Assembly (NCBI RefSeq): GCF_023634805.2
Contig: NZ_CP106882.1
Coordinates: 583,508-647,507 of the forward strand
Direction: 5' to 3'
From: Comamonas endophytica
Lineage (GTDB): Bacteria; Pseudomonadota; Gammaproteobacteria; Burkholderiales; Burkholderiaceae_C
DNA: 64,000 nucleotides
Under the pieces are notes generated by a model that saw nothing but the letters and a program-made list of their open reading frames with translations, had not been told where the DNA came from and did not search any database. Position numbers and translations under genes: made by a program. This document shows positions 44,613 to 53,881 of this stretch, piece by piece. Position 1 is the first letter of the stretch. Every line of letters begins with the position of its first letter.

Positions 44613-45596
44613 ATGAGACGCCGAAGCCTTCACCTGTCCCTTGCCTTCGCGGCCATCGCAGCCGCTGCCGCGCCCGCCTGGAGCCAAACCCCCGCTGGCA
44701 GGTATCCCGCCAAGCCGGTCACGATCATCGTGCCCTTCACCGCGGGCCAGAGCGGCGACGTGCTGGCGCGCGTGCTGGGCGAGCCGCTGGGCAAGCTGTG
44801 GGGGCAATCGCTGGTCGTGGAGAACAAAGGCGGCGCGGGCGGCACGCTGGGCAGCAAGGCCGCGGCCGGCGCCGCCGCCGACGGCCACACCCTGCTGCTG
44901 GGCTCGAGCGGGCCGCTGGCCGCGGCCCCGCATCTGTACCGCAACCCGGGCTACGACCCGCGTGAGCTCACGCCGATCATGAACGTCGCCGGCGTGGCCC
45001 AGGCGCTGGTGGTGGCGGCGGACTCGCCCTACAAGACGCTGCAGGACCTGCTGGCCGCGACCAAGGCCGCGCCCAACACGCTCAGCTATGGCTCGGGCGG
45101 CGTGGGCTCGTTCCAGCACCTGACCTTCGAGCTGCTCAAGCAGCGCACCGGCATGCCGATCAAGCACATTCCCTACCGTGGCAGTGCGCCGGCCTACACC
45201 GATCTGATCGGCGGGCAGCTGCAGGCCATGGTCGATTCGCTGCCGGGCGTGCTGCCCCACGTCAAGGGCGGCAAGATGCGCGTGCTGGCGGTCTCCACGG
45301 CCCAGCGCGTGCCGCAGCTGCCCGACGTGCCGACCATCGCCGAAAGCGGCGTTCCCGGCTTCGACGCGCTGGGGTGGCTGGGCATCGCCGGCCCCAAGGG
45401 CATGGACCCGGGCCTGCGCGACCGCATCAACGCCGACCTCAAGAAGGTGCTGGCGCAGGAGCCGGTCAAGACGCGCCTGGACGGCCTGGGAATGATGACC
45501 ATTGCCAGCTCCGCGCCGGAGTTCGAGCAGTTCATCGCCAGCGAGCTGGCGAAATGGGGCTCCGTCATCAAGGCCGCCGGCATCCAGCCCGAATGA
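44613..45596 (+). CDS. Bug/TctC-family periplasmic solute-binding protein, 327 aa
   Basis: Signal peptide MRRRSLHLSLAFAAIAAAAA then PAWSQ; motif KPVTIIVPFTAGQSGDVLAR with Gln-Ser in place of the usual Gly-Gly, and HIPYRGSAPAYTDL in place of YKG. It lies 17 nt upstream of the tartrate-dehydratase-like gene under the GntR regulator. The ligand is therefore plausibly D-tartrate or another aldaric or hydroxy diacid. Confidence 0.93.
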   Translation: MRRRSLHLSLAFAAIAAAAAPAWSQTPAGRYPAKPVTIIVPFTAGQSGDVLARVLGEPLGKLWGQSLVVENKGGAGGTLGSKAAAGAAADGHTLLLGSSGPLAAAPHLYRNPGYDPRELTPIMNVAGVAQALVVAADSPYKTLQDLLAATKAAPNTLSYGSGGVGSFQHLTFELLKQRTGMPIKHIPYRGSAPAYTDLIGGQLQAMVDSLPGVLPHVKGGKMRVLAVSTAQRVPQLPDVPTIAESGVPGFDALGWLGIAGPKGMDPGLRDRINADLKKVLAQEPVKTRLDGLGMMTIASSAPEFEQFIASELAKWGSVIKAAGIQPE

Positions 45597-45613
45597 CAAC
45601 AGGAAAGCACAGC

Positions 45614-46780
45614 ATGCGCATCGTCGATATCCGCGAGCTCGCGGTTCCCCTGGAAGGCGCCGTGGCCAACGCGGTCGTCAATTTTTCCGAGCACACGGTC
45701 TCGCTGGTGGCGCTCATCACGGACGTGGTGCGCCATGGCAAGCCGGTCATCGGGCTGGGCTTCAACTCCATTGGAAGATTCGCCCAGAGCGGGATCATCC
45801 AGACGCGGATGATCCCGCGCCTGCTGGCCGCGGCGCCGGCCTCGCTGCTGGCCGAGGACGGCCGGCAGTTCGACGCCGCCAAGGTTCTGGCCACCATCAT
45901 GCGCAACGAGAAGCCGGGCGGGCATGGCGATCGGGCCGGCGCCGCCGCGGCCATCGAACTGGCGGTCTGGGACCTGAATGCGAAGCTGGCCGAGGAACCG
46001 GCCTATGCCACGATTGCCCGCGCATTCGGCCGCACTGCGCAGGCCGAGGCAGTGGAGGTCTATACCGGCGGAGGCTACTACTACGCGTCTGGCGCGGGCA
46101 AGTCGCTGCGCGAGGAGTTCCAGAGCTACCGCGACCTGGGCTTCGAGAGCTTCAAGATGAAGATCGGCGGCGCCCCGCTGGCCGAAGACATGCGGCGCGT
46201 CGAGGAGGCCCTGGAGGTGGCCGGCGGCCCCGCCCACCTGATGGTCGATGCCAATGGACGCTTCGACCTGCCCACCGCGCTGGCCTATGCGAAGGAACTG
46301 AAGCCGCTCGGCCTGCGCTGGTTCGAGGAGATCGGCGATCCCCTGGACTTCCAGCTCAACCGCGAGGCGATCGAAGCCTATGGCGGGCCGGTCGCCACCG
46401 GGGAGAACCTGTTTTCCGCCATCGACACGCTGAACCTGGTGCGCTTCGGCGGCATGCGCCCCGGGCACGACATCTTCCAGATGGACGCGGGCCTGAGCTA
46501 TGGCCTGACGGAGTATGCGCGCATGATCGAGATCCTCGAGTCGCATGGCTTCGACCGGCGCCAGGCCGTGCCGCACGGCGGCCACCTGATCAATCTGCAT
46601 ATCGTCGTTGGCCTTGGGCTGGGGGCCTGCGAGGCCTATCCCGGCGTGTTCCAGCCCTTTGGCGGCTATTCGCAGGCCTGCGAGATCCGCAATGCCAAGG
46701 TGCGGCCCAGCGAAGCGCCGGGTTTCGGGCTGGAGCAAAAGCGCGAACTCGCGCCACTCATCCGCCAGCTCGGTTGCTGA
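45614..46780 (+). CDS. Enolase-superfamily D-tartrate dehydratase-like protein, 388 aa
   Basis: Mandelate-racemase-subgroup dehydratase; the Bradyrhizobium D-tartrate dehydratase (TarD), which forms oxaloacetate, is the closest relative I recognise. Shared signatures include GLGFNSIGRFAQSG, RNEKPGGHGDRA and YTGGGYYYASG. The catalytic pair is K183 (FKMKIGGAP) and H321 (AVPHGGHLIN). Mg ligands are D212, E238 and E264. All sit one residue earlier than in TarD. Only the start and N-terminal strand differ noticeably. It is preceded by its Bug receptor and a divergent GntR regulator. Confidence 0.9.
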   Translation: MRIVDIRELAVPLEGAVANAVVNFSEHTVSLVALITDVVRHGKPVIGLGFNSIGRFAQSGIIQTRMIPRLLAAAPASLLAEDGRQFDAAKVLATIMRNEKPGGHGDRAGAAAAIELAVWDLNAKLAEEPAYATIARAFGRTAQAEAVEVYTGGGYYYASGAGKSLREEFQSYRDLGFESFKMKIGGAPLAEDMRRVEEALEVAGGPAHLMVDANGRFDLPTALAYAKELKPLGLRWFEEIGDPLDFQLNREAIEAYGGPVATGENLFSAIDTLNLVRFGGMRPGHDIFQMDAGLSYGLTEYARMIEILESHGFDRRQAVPHGGHLINLHIVVGLGLGACEAYPGVFQPFGGYSQACEIRNAKVRPSEAPGFGLEQKRELAPLIRQLGC

Positions 46781-46859
46781 GCACGCCTGGACGGGCATGG
46801 CGGGGGGGCAGGGATGGTCACATCCCGTTCCCGCCCTGCCGCCAGCGCCCGGGCAGCGC

Positions 46860-47311
46860 TCACGACCTGCCGATCAGCAGCGAAACCACCCCCGCCGCGA
46901 TCAGCGGCCCGACCGGAACCCCGCGAAAGAACGCCACCCCGAGAATCGTGCCGACCATCAGCCCGGCCACCACGCCCGGCTGCGCCGCCATCAGCGTCAC
47001 GCCCCGCCCGCCGAGCCAGGCGACGAAAATGCCAACGACGATGGCCACCGCCGACTTCCAGTGGGTGAAGGATTTGAGCAGGTCCATGGCCGGAATCTTG
47101 CCGCTGGCAATGGGCACCATCACCGCCACCATCAACAGGAAGATGCCGATATTGAGCCCATGCTTTTGCAGCCAGGGGAAATAAAGCGCAAGGGCGTGAC
47201 GCGAATGACTATCAGCACCGCCATGGCAGCCGCCACGGTATGGTTGCCGGCAAACATGCTGACCACGGCCAGGGCCAGCAAGACGAGAATGGTGGGGTCG
47301 AGAAGGGACAT
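46860..47311 (-). pseudogene. DUF441/UPF0756 membrane protein, one frameshift
   Basis: Small inner-membrane protein of the YeaL type. The N part ([20 protein letters not shown], then [14 protein letters not shown]) and the C part ([20 protein letters not shown] to [12 protein letters not shown]) lie in two frames that switch near 47189. One added base gives ..[15 protein letters not shown] and a 150-aa protein, the normal length. Four or five membrane segments. Function unknown in the family. Confidence 0.85.
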
Positions 47312-47807
47312 GGCGGGACCGCCGCAAGCGCCGCGGCAGGTCGGTGAGTAAAAAGCAAAATTTTCGCATCTTTGGCAGCTTGCGCCTGGCTGGCGGCCAT
47401 GCGGGGCAAGACGCAGAAGCGCCGGGCGCCAGGCGGCGTGGGGTTGCCAACGGCAGCGGCCCGCCGCTGCCGGGCATCGCCCGCTCCCCAGGGCAGTAGT
47501 CAGCGCGTGTTTTGTCACGCGTCCCGAAGACCTTGCCCCTGCCGCTGCATCAGGTGCCTGAACAGGTCCACACGGCACAAAATCATGCAGATGGGCTGAG
47601 CCGCTTTTCACCGCAGCAAAAGCAATTGCACTTGGCCGTCGCTGCGGGCAACGACCGATTCCGCATATCGCCATGCGGGCTGTGTTGTCTGGCTGCTCCC
47701 GCGGCCATGTGGATGGCGGCTTTTTTAGCGGCTAAATTCCTGGCTGAATCCGGTGGCGTAGTCAAGGGCTGATGGGAGCGACCAATGGAAGTAGCGCACG
47801 GAAATAT
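47312..47807. other. Intergenic region, no gene seen
   Basis: About 500 nt between the DUF441 gene and the recombinase. Short frames here have no recognisable product or ribosome site. No strong palindrome, terminator or att-like repeat was seen. Confidence 0.5.
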
Positions 47808-49927
47808 ATGATGCAGCCATCCGTTTCCCCGTTTGAATCCAGCATGCGTGAGCCCTTAGGCCAGCCCATCGACCGCTTGCAAGTGGTCGACATCGAAGAA
47901 GACCCGCCAGCGCAGGAAGCCGCCGAGCGCCCCAGGCGCCGCCGCGGCCGGCCACCGGGCGCCAAGGCGAAGATCGCCAGCGCCGGCGCGCGCATCTCGG
48001 CCAGCGAGACTTCCTTCCTGCGCGCCGTGCTGCAGGGCATCGACGAGAAGCTGGCTGCCAACCGCTACTTGCTGCACCTGGGCAGCATGGACCGGCGCGC
48101 GGCCGGCGCCTACCGCGAACAGCTCGAGCAGCGCATCGAACTGGCGCTGCAGAACCTGCCCGACCGCGAGCAGGGAACGCGCATCCTGGCGCAGCTGCTG
48201 GCCCGGGCCGCGCCCACGCCCGAGCTGCCTACCCTCGAGGAATTCGCCGCGGGCTTTGCCGAGGACATGTTCAGCGAGAAGGAGCTGATCGAGCTCTACC
48301 GCGAGCAGCTCGGCGACCGCGTGCAGGGCGCGGGCCCGACGGCCGCCGAGATCCTGCGCGGCAAGCTCGAGGCACTGCACTGGGTGCAGGCGCATGTGGC
48401 GCAGCACCCGCAGGGCACCGACCCCACGCAGCTGTGGCTCGATGCCGCGATCTGCGCCAAGCTGCGCGTGCATGGCGTGCTGAGCCTGGGCGATGCGATC
48501 GGCTGGATCAACCTGCAGGGGCGGCGCTGGTATGCGCAGCTGCCCGGCGTGGGCCGCACGCGCGCGCAGCGGGTGCTGCTGTGGCTGTCCGACCATCAGG
48601 AGGCGATCGGCGTGCGCATCCATCATCGCATTGCGCAGGAGATGATCTACGCGGAGTTCACGCCCGCGGCCTCGCTGCTGCCGGCAACGCTGGGCAGCCC
48701 CGCCACGCCCGAGATCTTTGGGCTGGTACCGCTGGAGTCACTGGCCTGGCCGCTGGAAATGCTGGGCGACGACGGCCTGTTCCGTTCGCACCGGCCCAAC
48801 ACCCTCAAGGCGCATACCGACCGCGAGGCGGTGGAGGCCTGGTTTGCCACGCTTTCGGAGAAGTCCGCCGCCACGCAGGACAGCTACCGGCGCGCCATCG
48901 AGCGGCTGGTGCTCTGGGCGCTGGTCGAGCGCCGCACCACCCTGTCCTCGCTGGCCACCGAGGACTTCCTGGCCTTCAAGGAATTCCTGCGCGCGCCGCC
49001 GCGCACTGGTGCCAGAAGGCGCCCGTCACCAAGGGCTCGGAAGACTGGCGCCCGCTGCGCGGCCCGCTGGCCGAGTTGAGCATCCGCCAGACGATGAGCG
49101 CCATCGCCACCATGTACCGCGACTGGCATGCCAGTGGCTACCTCGATGCGAACGCGGTGGCCAGCGTGCGCGGCAGCAGGCGCCGCGACATGCAGATGGA
49201 CGTCATGCGCTCCTTCTCCAACCAGGCGCTGCAGGCCATCCGCACCACGCTGCAGGAAATGCCGGACGGCCCCGTCAAGCGCCGCCTGCGCGCGGCGCTG
49301 CTGCTGCTGCAGACTGCGGGACTGCGCCGCGCCGAGGCCGTTAACATGACCTGGGGACACATCGAGCGCGTGCGCCTGGACAACATGGATTCCGACATCT
49401 GGGCGCTGCGCTTTGCCGGCAAGGGCAACCGCGAGCGCATGGTGCCGCTCAAGCCCGAGACGCTGCAGGCGCTGGAAGCCCATTACCAAGACCGCCTGGC
49501 ATTGATTGACTCGGGCGCGCTGGCCAGTTACGCCGACATGCCGAAGAAGGACTGCCCGCTGCTGGGCGTGCTGGACGAACGCCTGGCGCTGGGCAATGAC
49601 GGCACCATCGGCGACCTGGCCTCGAATGCGCGGCGCGAAGCCAACGCCACCGGCGCGCTGTCGGCCGCGCGGCTGCATGGCGTGCTGAAGAACTTCTTCC
49701 GCCAGGTGCAGCAGCAGCCCGGCGCGGGCGACACCGACTTCCTCAAGGCCTCGGCCCACTGGCTGCGTCACACCTTCGCGCACCAGTCGCTGCGCTCGAG
49801 CGGCAAGGACCTGGCCGTGGTGCAGCAGCTGCTGGGCCATGCGGACATCTCCACCACCGGCATCTATGTGAAGGCGGACATGTCCTCGCGCGTGGCGGCG
49901 GTGCTGGGGGTCGAGGCGGCGGTGTAG
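47808..49927 (+). pseudogene. Large tyrosine recombinase/site-specific integrase, about 706 aa, one frameshift
   Basis: The C-terminal catalytic domain is complete: the first Arg in AGLRRAEAVNM, HxxR as LRHTFAHQSL, a further His in LLGHADISTT and the Tyr in GIYVKADM. The N-terminal 380 residues hold a basic RRRRGRPPGAKAK tract and a helical part unlike XerC or XerD. Frames switch near 49000; adding one base restores ..FLRAPP-AHWCQKAP. The start is uncertain (47772, 47808 or 47811). No att sites, phage or conjugation genes are nearby, so it appears to be a solitary chromosomal recombinase. Confidence 0.83.
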
Positions 49928-50029
49928 GCGCGGCGCGCGAGTTCCGTCTGGCATGGGCGCCGATGGCCGCTGTGCGCTGCACCTGCCGTATCCTGGGGCT
50001 TTCCTTAAGACAAGCAGGAGCCTCGTCCC

Positions 50030-50614
50030 ATGTCCCGACCTCCCCATGTACCGCGCGGCTTGCCGCGTCTTGCCGGCGCGGCCTTGCTGGCCATCGGGCT
50101 TGCCGGGTCGGTGCTGCTGAGCGCCTGCGGCAGCACCAGCGCACCGCCGGGTGTCCAGGCCGTCAGCCCTTTCGATCTGCAGCGCTACCAGGGCCGCTGG
50201 TACGAGATCGCGCGCCTCGACCATTCCTTCGAGCGCGGCCTCACCGATGTGACCGCCACCTATACCCCGCAGACCGATGGCAGCGTGCAGGTGATCAACC
50301 GCGGTTTCTCGCCGGCCAAGGGCGAGTGGCGCGAAGCCGTGGGCAAGGCGCGGTTCACCGGGGAGCCCACCACCGGCTCGCTCAAGGTCTCGTTCTTCGG
50401 GCCGTTCTACGGCGGCTACCATGTGGCCGCGCTCGATGCCGATTACCACTGGGCGCTGGTGGTGGGGTCCGAGCTGGATTCCAGCTGGATCCTGGCGCGC
50501 GAGAAAAGCCTCGATCCAGCCACCAGGGCCGCGATCCTGGCCCGCGCCAGGGCGCTGGGCGTGGACACCGATGCCTTGATCTGGGTCAGCCACGACCGAG
50601 CCGGCCAGCAGTGA
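50030..50614 (+). CDS. Lipocalin family outer-membrane lipoprotein (Blc-like), 194 aa
   Basis: Bacterial lipocalin. The lipobox VLLSACGS gives a lipidated Cys near residue 33, followed by the lipocalin signature RYQGRWYEIARLDHSFERG and later YHVAALDADYHWALVVG. The C-terminal part matches the Blc fold. No Asp follows the Cys, which suits outer membrane sorting. Ends 20 nt before the SDR gene's ATG, so they may be co-transcribed. Confidence 0.93.
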   Translation: MSRPPHVPRGLPRLAGAALLAIGLAGSVLLSACGSTSAPPGVQAVSPFDLQRYQGRWYEIARLDHSFERGLTDVTATYTPQTDGSVQVINRGFSPAKGEWREAVGKARFTGEPTTGSLKVSFFGPFYGGYHVAALDADYHWALVVGSELDSSWILAREKSLDPATRAAILARARALGVDTDALIWVSHDRAGQQ

Positions 50615-50634
50615 GCGCCGCGCCGGGGACTCCA

Positions 50635-51332
50635 ATGCAATCCCTGCCCGAAGGCTATCGCGCCCTGGTGCTGGGCGCGGCCGGCGCCATCGGCGGCGCA
50701 CTCGCCGAGCACCTACGCGCCGACCCGCGCTGCGCCGCAGTCCGCACGCTGGGACGCGATACCGATCCCGGCATCGACTTCACGGCGCCCGACAGCGTGG
50801 CCGAGGCCGCCCAGGCATTGCATCCACAGCAGCCCTGGCATCTGCTGATCATTGCCACCGGCATGCTGCAGGGCCCAAGCGGCGGCCCGGAAAAGCGCCT
50901 GGCCGATCTGCGTGCCGGGCATCTGGCGGCGAGCTTTGCCATCAATACCATCGGCCCGGCCCTGGCGCTGGCGCATTTCACGCCGCTGCTGGCGCGCCGC
51001 GAGCGCAGCCTGGTCGCGGTGCTGTCGGCCAAGGTCGGCAGCATTGGCGACAACCGCCTGGGCGGCTGGTACAGCTACCGCGCCTCCAAGGCGGCGCTGA
51101 ACATGGTGCTCAAGACCGCGGCCATTGAAATGGCGCGCACCCATCCGCAGGCGGTGCTGGCCGCACTGCACCCGGGCACGGTGGACTCCGCCCTGTCGGC
51201 GCCCTTTCGCGGCGCGCAGATTGGCCGGCCCGCGCGGGATGCGGCGCGCGAACTGCTGGCGGTGCTCGATGGCTTGGGTCCCGAAGACAGCGGCGGTTTC
51301 TGGTCCTGGGACGGGCAGCGCCTGCCTGGTGA
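50635..51332 (+). pseudogene. Short-chain dehydrogenase (C-factor/CsgA-like), stop lost by a 1-nt deletion
   Basis: SDR with a glycine-rich LVLGAAGAIGGALAEHL motif (about 10-26), NAG-like INTIGPALALAHF and the catalytic YxxxK in WYSYRASKAALNMV. The family ends in ..RLPW-stop; here the bases read CGCCTGCCTGGTGA. One missing C (near 51325) turns it into RLPG and runs the frame into the HTH gene (combined frame to 51834). With the base restored the protein is 232 aa and stops at 51332. GTG at 50611 is an alternative start. Confidence 0.82.
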
Positions 51333-51439
51333 CGCGGCCGAAGGACGCTGGCACGACATGAGCTGTCGCGCCAACCAGTTGGACCCATGCTTGACCATGG
51401 ACGCCGGGCAAACAACGTATGGCCGCGTGTTTCATTGCT

Positions 51440-51473
51440 ATAACAACGAAAATCCATTTAAAATCATTGTTAT
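51440..51473. promoter_or_regulatory. Inverted repeat ATAACAA/TTGTTAT over the hipB-like start, candidate operator
   Basis: Perfect 7-bp arms at 51440-51446 and 51467-51473, separated by 20 AT-rich nt; the second arm overlaps the first two bases of the ATG. HipB-type regulators bind palindromes at their own promoter. The AT-rich spacer could hold the -10 element. Confidence 0.55.
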
Positions 51474-51834
51474 GCCAGATACTAGGTGCCATCGCTTGCA
51501 GAAGTCCCCGGTTCCGGTCGTGGTCCAGCGGGAGCTCGCTAGCCTGGCCACTCGTGCCGCAGTGGTGCGCAAGGCCCGGCATCTCACCCAGGCCGATCTG
51601 GCGCATCTGGCGGATGTAGGCATCAGCACCGTGGCGGCCGTCGAAGGCGGCCATGACGGAGTCTCCATCGGCAACCTTCTCAAGCTCATGTCGGCGCTCG
51701 GAGTTCTGGAGCAGACGGGCAAGCTGTTCGAGCTCCAGGCAGATCCTGGCCTGGTCGACTATGCGCGCGAGCGGCTGCAACCGCCGCCTCTGGCGGAACG
51801 GCCCCATGTGGTGAGGAGAGAGCCCGATGCCTGA
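51472..51834 (+). CDS. HipB-like Xre-family antitoxin/regulator, 120 aa
   Basis: A Cro/CI-type helix-turn-helix spans about residues 25-85 (VVRKARHLTQADLAHLADVG, then ISTVAAVEGG and SIGNLLKLMSALGVLE). It starts at ATG 51472. The frame is continuous with the broken SDR only because of the base missing near 51325. The last 8 nt overlap the HipA gene, typical of hipBA coupling. It probably represses its own operon together with HipA. Confidence 0.85.
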   Translation: MPDTRCHRLQKSPVPVVVQRELASLATRAAVVRKARHLTQADLAHLADVGISTVAAVEGGHDGVSIGNLLKLMSALGVLEQTGKLFELQADPGLVDYARERLQPPPLAERPHVVRREPDA

Positions 51835-53185
51835 TTCGACCCCGGTCTGGGCATGGCTGCCCGGGGCGACCGAGCCGGTGCGGGCCGCGGCCTTGTCGAG
51901 CGATGGCAGGCGCTACCGGTTCCAGTACGACCCTGCCTACCTGGCGCAAGCCGTTGGCACACCGGCGCTCGATCCCGTCGAGCTTCGCCTGAAGCCTGCA
52001 GTGCTGACCACGCAGGAACTCCCGGGTGTGCTGCTCGATGCCAAACCCGCGGGTTATGGGCAGGACCGGCTGAACGCGCAGCTGCACGACCGATACCAAC
52101 GCGACCTCACCGAACTGGAGCTTCTGGAAGCGGGGCCAGCGGACGGCGTGAGCGCGATCGAGGTCTGCCACGATATCGACCGCAAGCTGCGTTGGTCGCC
52201 CCCGTCCATCGAGGGGCTGCAGCACGAACTGGAGCGCCTGGAAGAAGGTGCTCCGGGATCGCGCGCCATGCGAAGAGCCAACGGGGATGCCGCAACGAGC
52301 GCGGGCGGCGAGCGTCCGAAAGCCACCTTTGCGCACCAGGGCCGTCTCTGGCTCGTGAAGATGCAGGACCGCGGCGACCGACAGGGCATGCCAGCCATGG
52401 AATACGCCGCGATGACGCTGGCGGCGCAGGCGGACATCGACGCGGCACCGGTCCGGTTGCAGACCGTGGGACCCCATCAGGCGCTCATGGTGGAACGTTT
52501 CGACCGGGCAGGAAACCCCGGGACGCCGCAGCGAAGCCTGTTTGCGTCTGCCCATACGGTCCTGCAACTGCCGCCAGCCGCCGTCCGGGGCCACGCGTTG
52601 CGCTCGTACCCGATATTGGCCGACAGGATGAGGATCTGGGGCCGCAACGCGGACCCGTCGATGCTGATGCGCCAGTTGCAGCAATTGTGGAAGCGCATGG
52701 CGTTCAATGCACTGGTGGGCAACGTCGACGATCATCCGCGCAACCACGGCTTGCTGTTCGTCGACGGCGCCTGGCAACTGGCCCCCGCCTTCGACATCAC
52801 GCCCATCTGGCGCCCGCCGCAGGAGCATGGCGCAAGCCATATGCCCGTGTTGGCCATGGCGACGGGCGCGGATGGGAGCGCGGGAGTGGAGCCGCAACGG
52901 CTGATCGCGGCGTCAGGCCACTTCGGCATGGCTGCGGAAGAAGCGGCGCAATACCTGCTGGAAACCAGCGAAATGATCGTGGACCGCTGGGAAGCAACGC
53001 TGCGCCAGGCCCTTGCACCGCTGGCGGACCGGCGCCCGCCGGCCTATGCCGATGCCGTCGTCAACGACACCCGGGCGGCCTTCGCCCTCAGCTACAGCAT
53101 CGTCGATTCGCCCGCGCTGCTGGCACAGGCCGTGCAGGCGCTGCATGCCCCCCGGCAAAGCGGACGGCGGCGGCTCAGACGCTGA
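51827..53185 (+). CDS. HipA-family Ser/Thr kinase toxin, 452 aa
   Basis: HipA-fold protein kinase; the E. coli enzyme phosphorylates glutamyl-tRNA synthetase and causes persistence. ATP and catalytic segments are visible: ERPKATFAHQGRLWLVKM, AMEYAAMTLAAQA, the Asp/Asn loop NALVGNVDDHPRNHGLLF and the DFD-like LAPAFDITP. It overlaps hipB by 8 nt. The N-terminal domain resembles HipA_N but is divergent. Whether it is a toxin or a regulator of other genes is not predictable. Confidence 0.88.
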   Translation: MPDSTPVWAWLPGATEPVRAAALSSDGRRYRFQYDPAYLAQAVGTPALDPVELRLKPAVLTTQELPGVLLDAKPAGYGQDRLNAQLHDRYQRDLTELELLEAGPADGVSAIEVCHDIDRKLRWSPPSIEGLQHELERLEEGAPGSRAMRRANGDAATSAGGERPKATFAHQGRLWLVKMQDRGDRQGMPAMEYAAMTLAAQADIDAAPVRLQTVGPHQALMVERFDRAGNPGTPQRSLFASAHTVLQLPPAAVRGHALRSYPILADRMRIWGRNADPSMLMRQLQQLWKRMAFNALVGNVDDHPRNHGLLFVDGAWQLAPAFDITPIWRPPQEHGASHMPVLAMATGADGSAGVEPQRLIAASGHFGMAAEEAAQYLLETSEMIVDRWEATLRQALAPLADRRPPAYADAVVNDTRAAFALSYSIVDSPALLAQAVQALHAPRQSGRRRLRR

Positions 53186-53217
53186 TAGGCTGCCAGGCAG
53201 GAAATGCCGGCAATGCA

Positions 53218-53736
53218 TCACCGCGCATCGCCGGCCAGCAAATCCACATAGGCCTGTTCCACGCACTGCGCCACATCGATCCCCAACCGCCGCATGAGGC
53301 TCTCGGCTTCGCGCACACCGCCATCCATTGGCTCGTCCTCCTCGAGGACCACTTCCAGTTCCAGGAAACTGCCCAGCCCCTGCACCTGGTCGGGATGGAT
53401 GCGCGTCCTGCCGGCGAGAAACAGCCGGCGCCGCTTGACGACCTGCCCCGATACGCCATAGGCCAGCGCCAGGGCTGCGCGCAGATGCGCCGGCTCGGAG
53501 GTGGCAGTGCGCAGGTAGAACGACGCCTTCGGCCCCGCCTGGCCCGGGCGCCGATAGAAGATCAGCTCGCCATGCCCGGCCGCGAACTCGCGCAGCTTCA
53601 GCCGGCCCTTGGCGCAGCGAAAGAAGGTGTCGTCCTGGAAGATCTCCGTGGGCCCGTGATCGGCCAGGGCTGCGGCAAGGCAGGCGACCTGCTCGATGTC
53701 GGCAATGCGGGCTTTGATTTCGACATTGCGCGGCAT
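53218..53736 (-). CDS. CYTH-domain protein (class IV adenylate cyclase/thiamine-triphosphatase-like), 172 aa
   Basis: Triphosphate tunnel enzyme domain. The N-terminal motif MPRNVEIKARI is the NxExK form of the EIEIK signature. Acidic and basic strands of the tunnel follow (FFRCAKGRLKLRE, LIFYRRPG, FLELEVVLEED). Start ATG 53736; the longer frame to 53805 lacks the typical N terminus. Convergent with hipA. Activity (cyclase, triphosphatase) cannot be assigned. Confidence 0.88.
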   Translation of the reverse strand: MPRNVEIKARIADIEQVACLAAALADHGPTEIFQDDTFFRCAKGRLKLREFAAGHGELIFYRRPGQAGPKASFYLRTATSEPAHLRAALALAYGVSGQVVKRRRLFLAGRTRIHPDQVQGLGSFLELEVVLEEDEPMDGGVREAESLMRRLGIDVAQCVEQAYVDLLAGDAR

Positions 53737-53881
53737 GGTTGCAAAACCCTCCTCCCGCCTGGCAACGGCCCATGGACCGGCTTGTCCGGTTTCACGCCCC
53801 GCCATTGTGGCGACTTCGGCGCATTGGCGGGTGTCAGTGTTTTTCTCGGCGCGCTGCCGCCGGCAGGCGCCGTTGCGCGCT

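Noticed and set aside
47808..49927. Prophage or genomic island anchored by the integrase
   Set aside because: No tRNA, att-like direct repeats, phage or conjugation genes are present; the flanking genes are ordinary chromosomal ones with similar composition.
50635..51834. Natural SDR-HTH fusion protein
   Set aside because: One missing C exactly at the family's C-terminal PW-stop explains the read-through, and hipB has its own ATG and operator.
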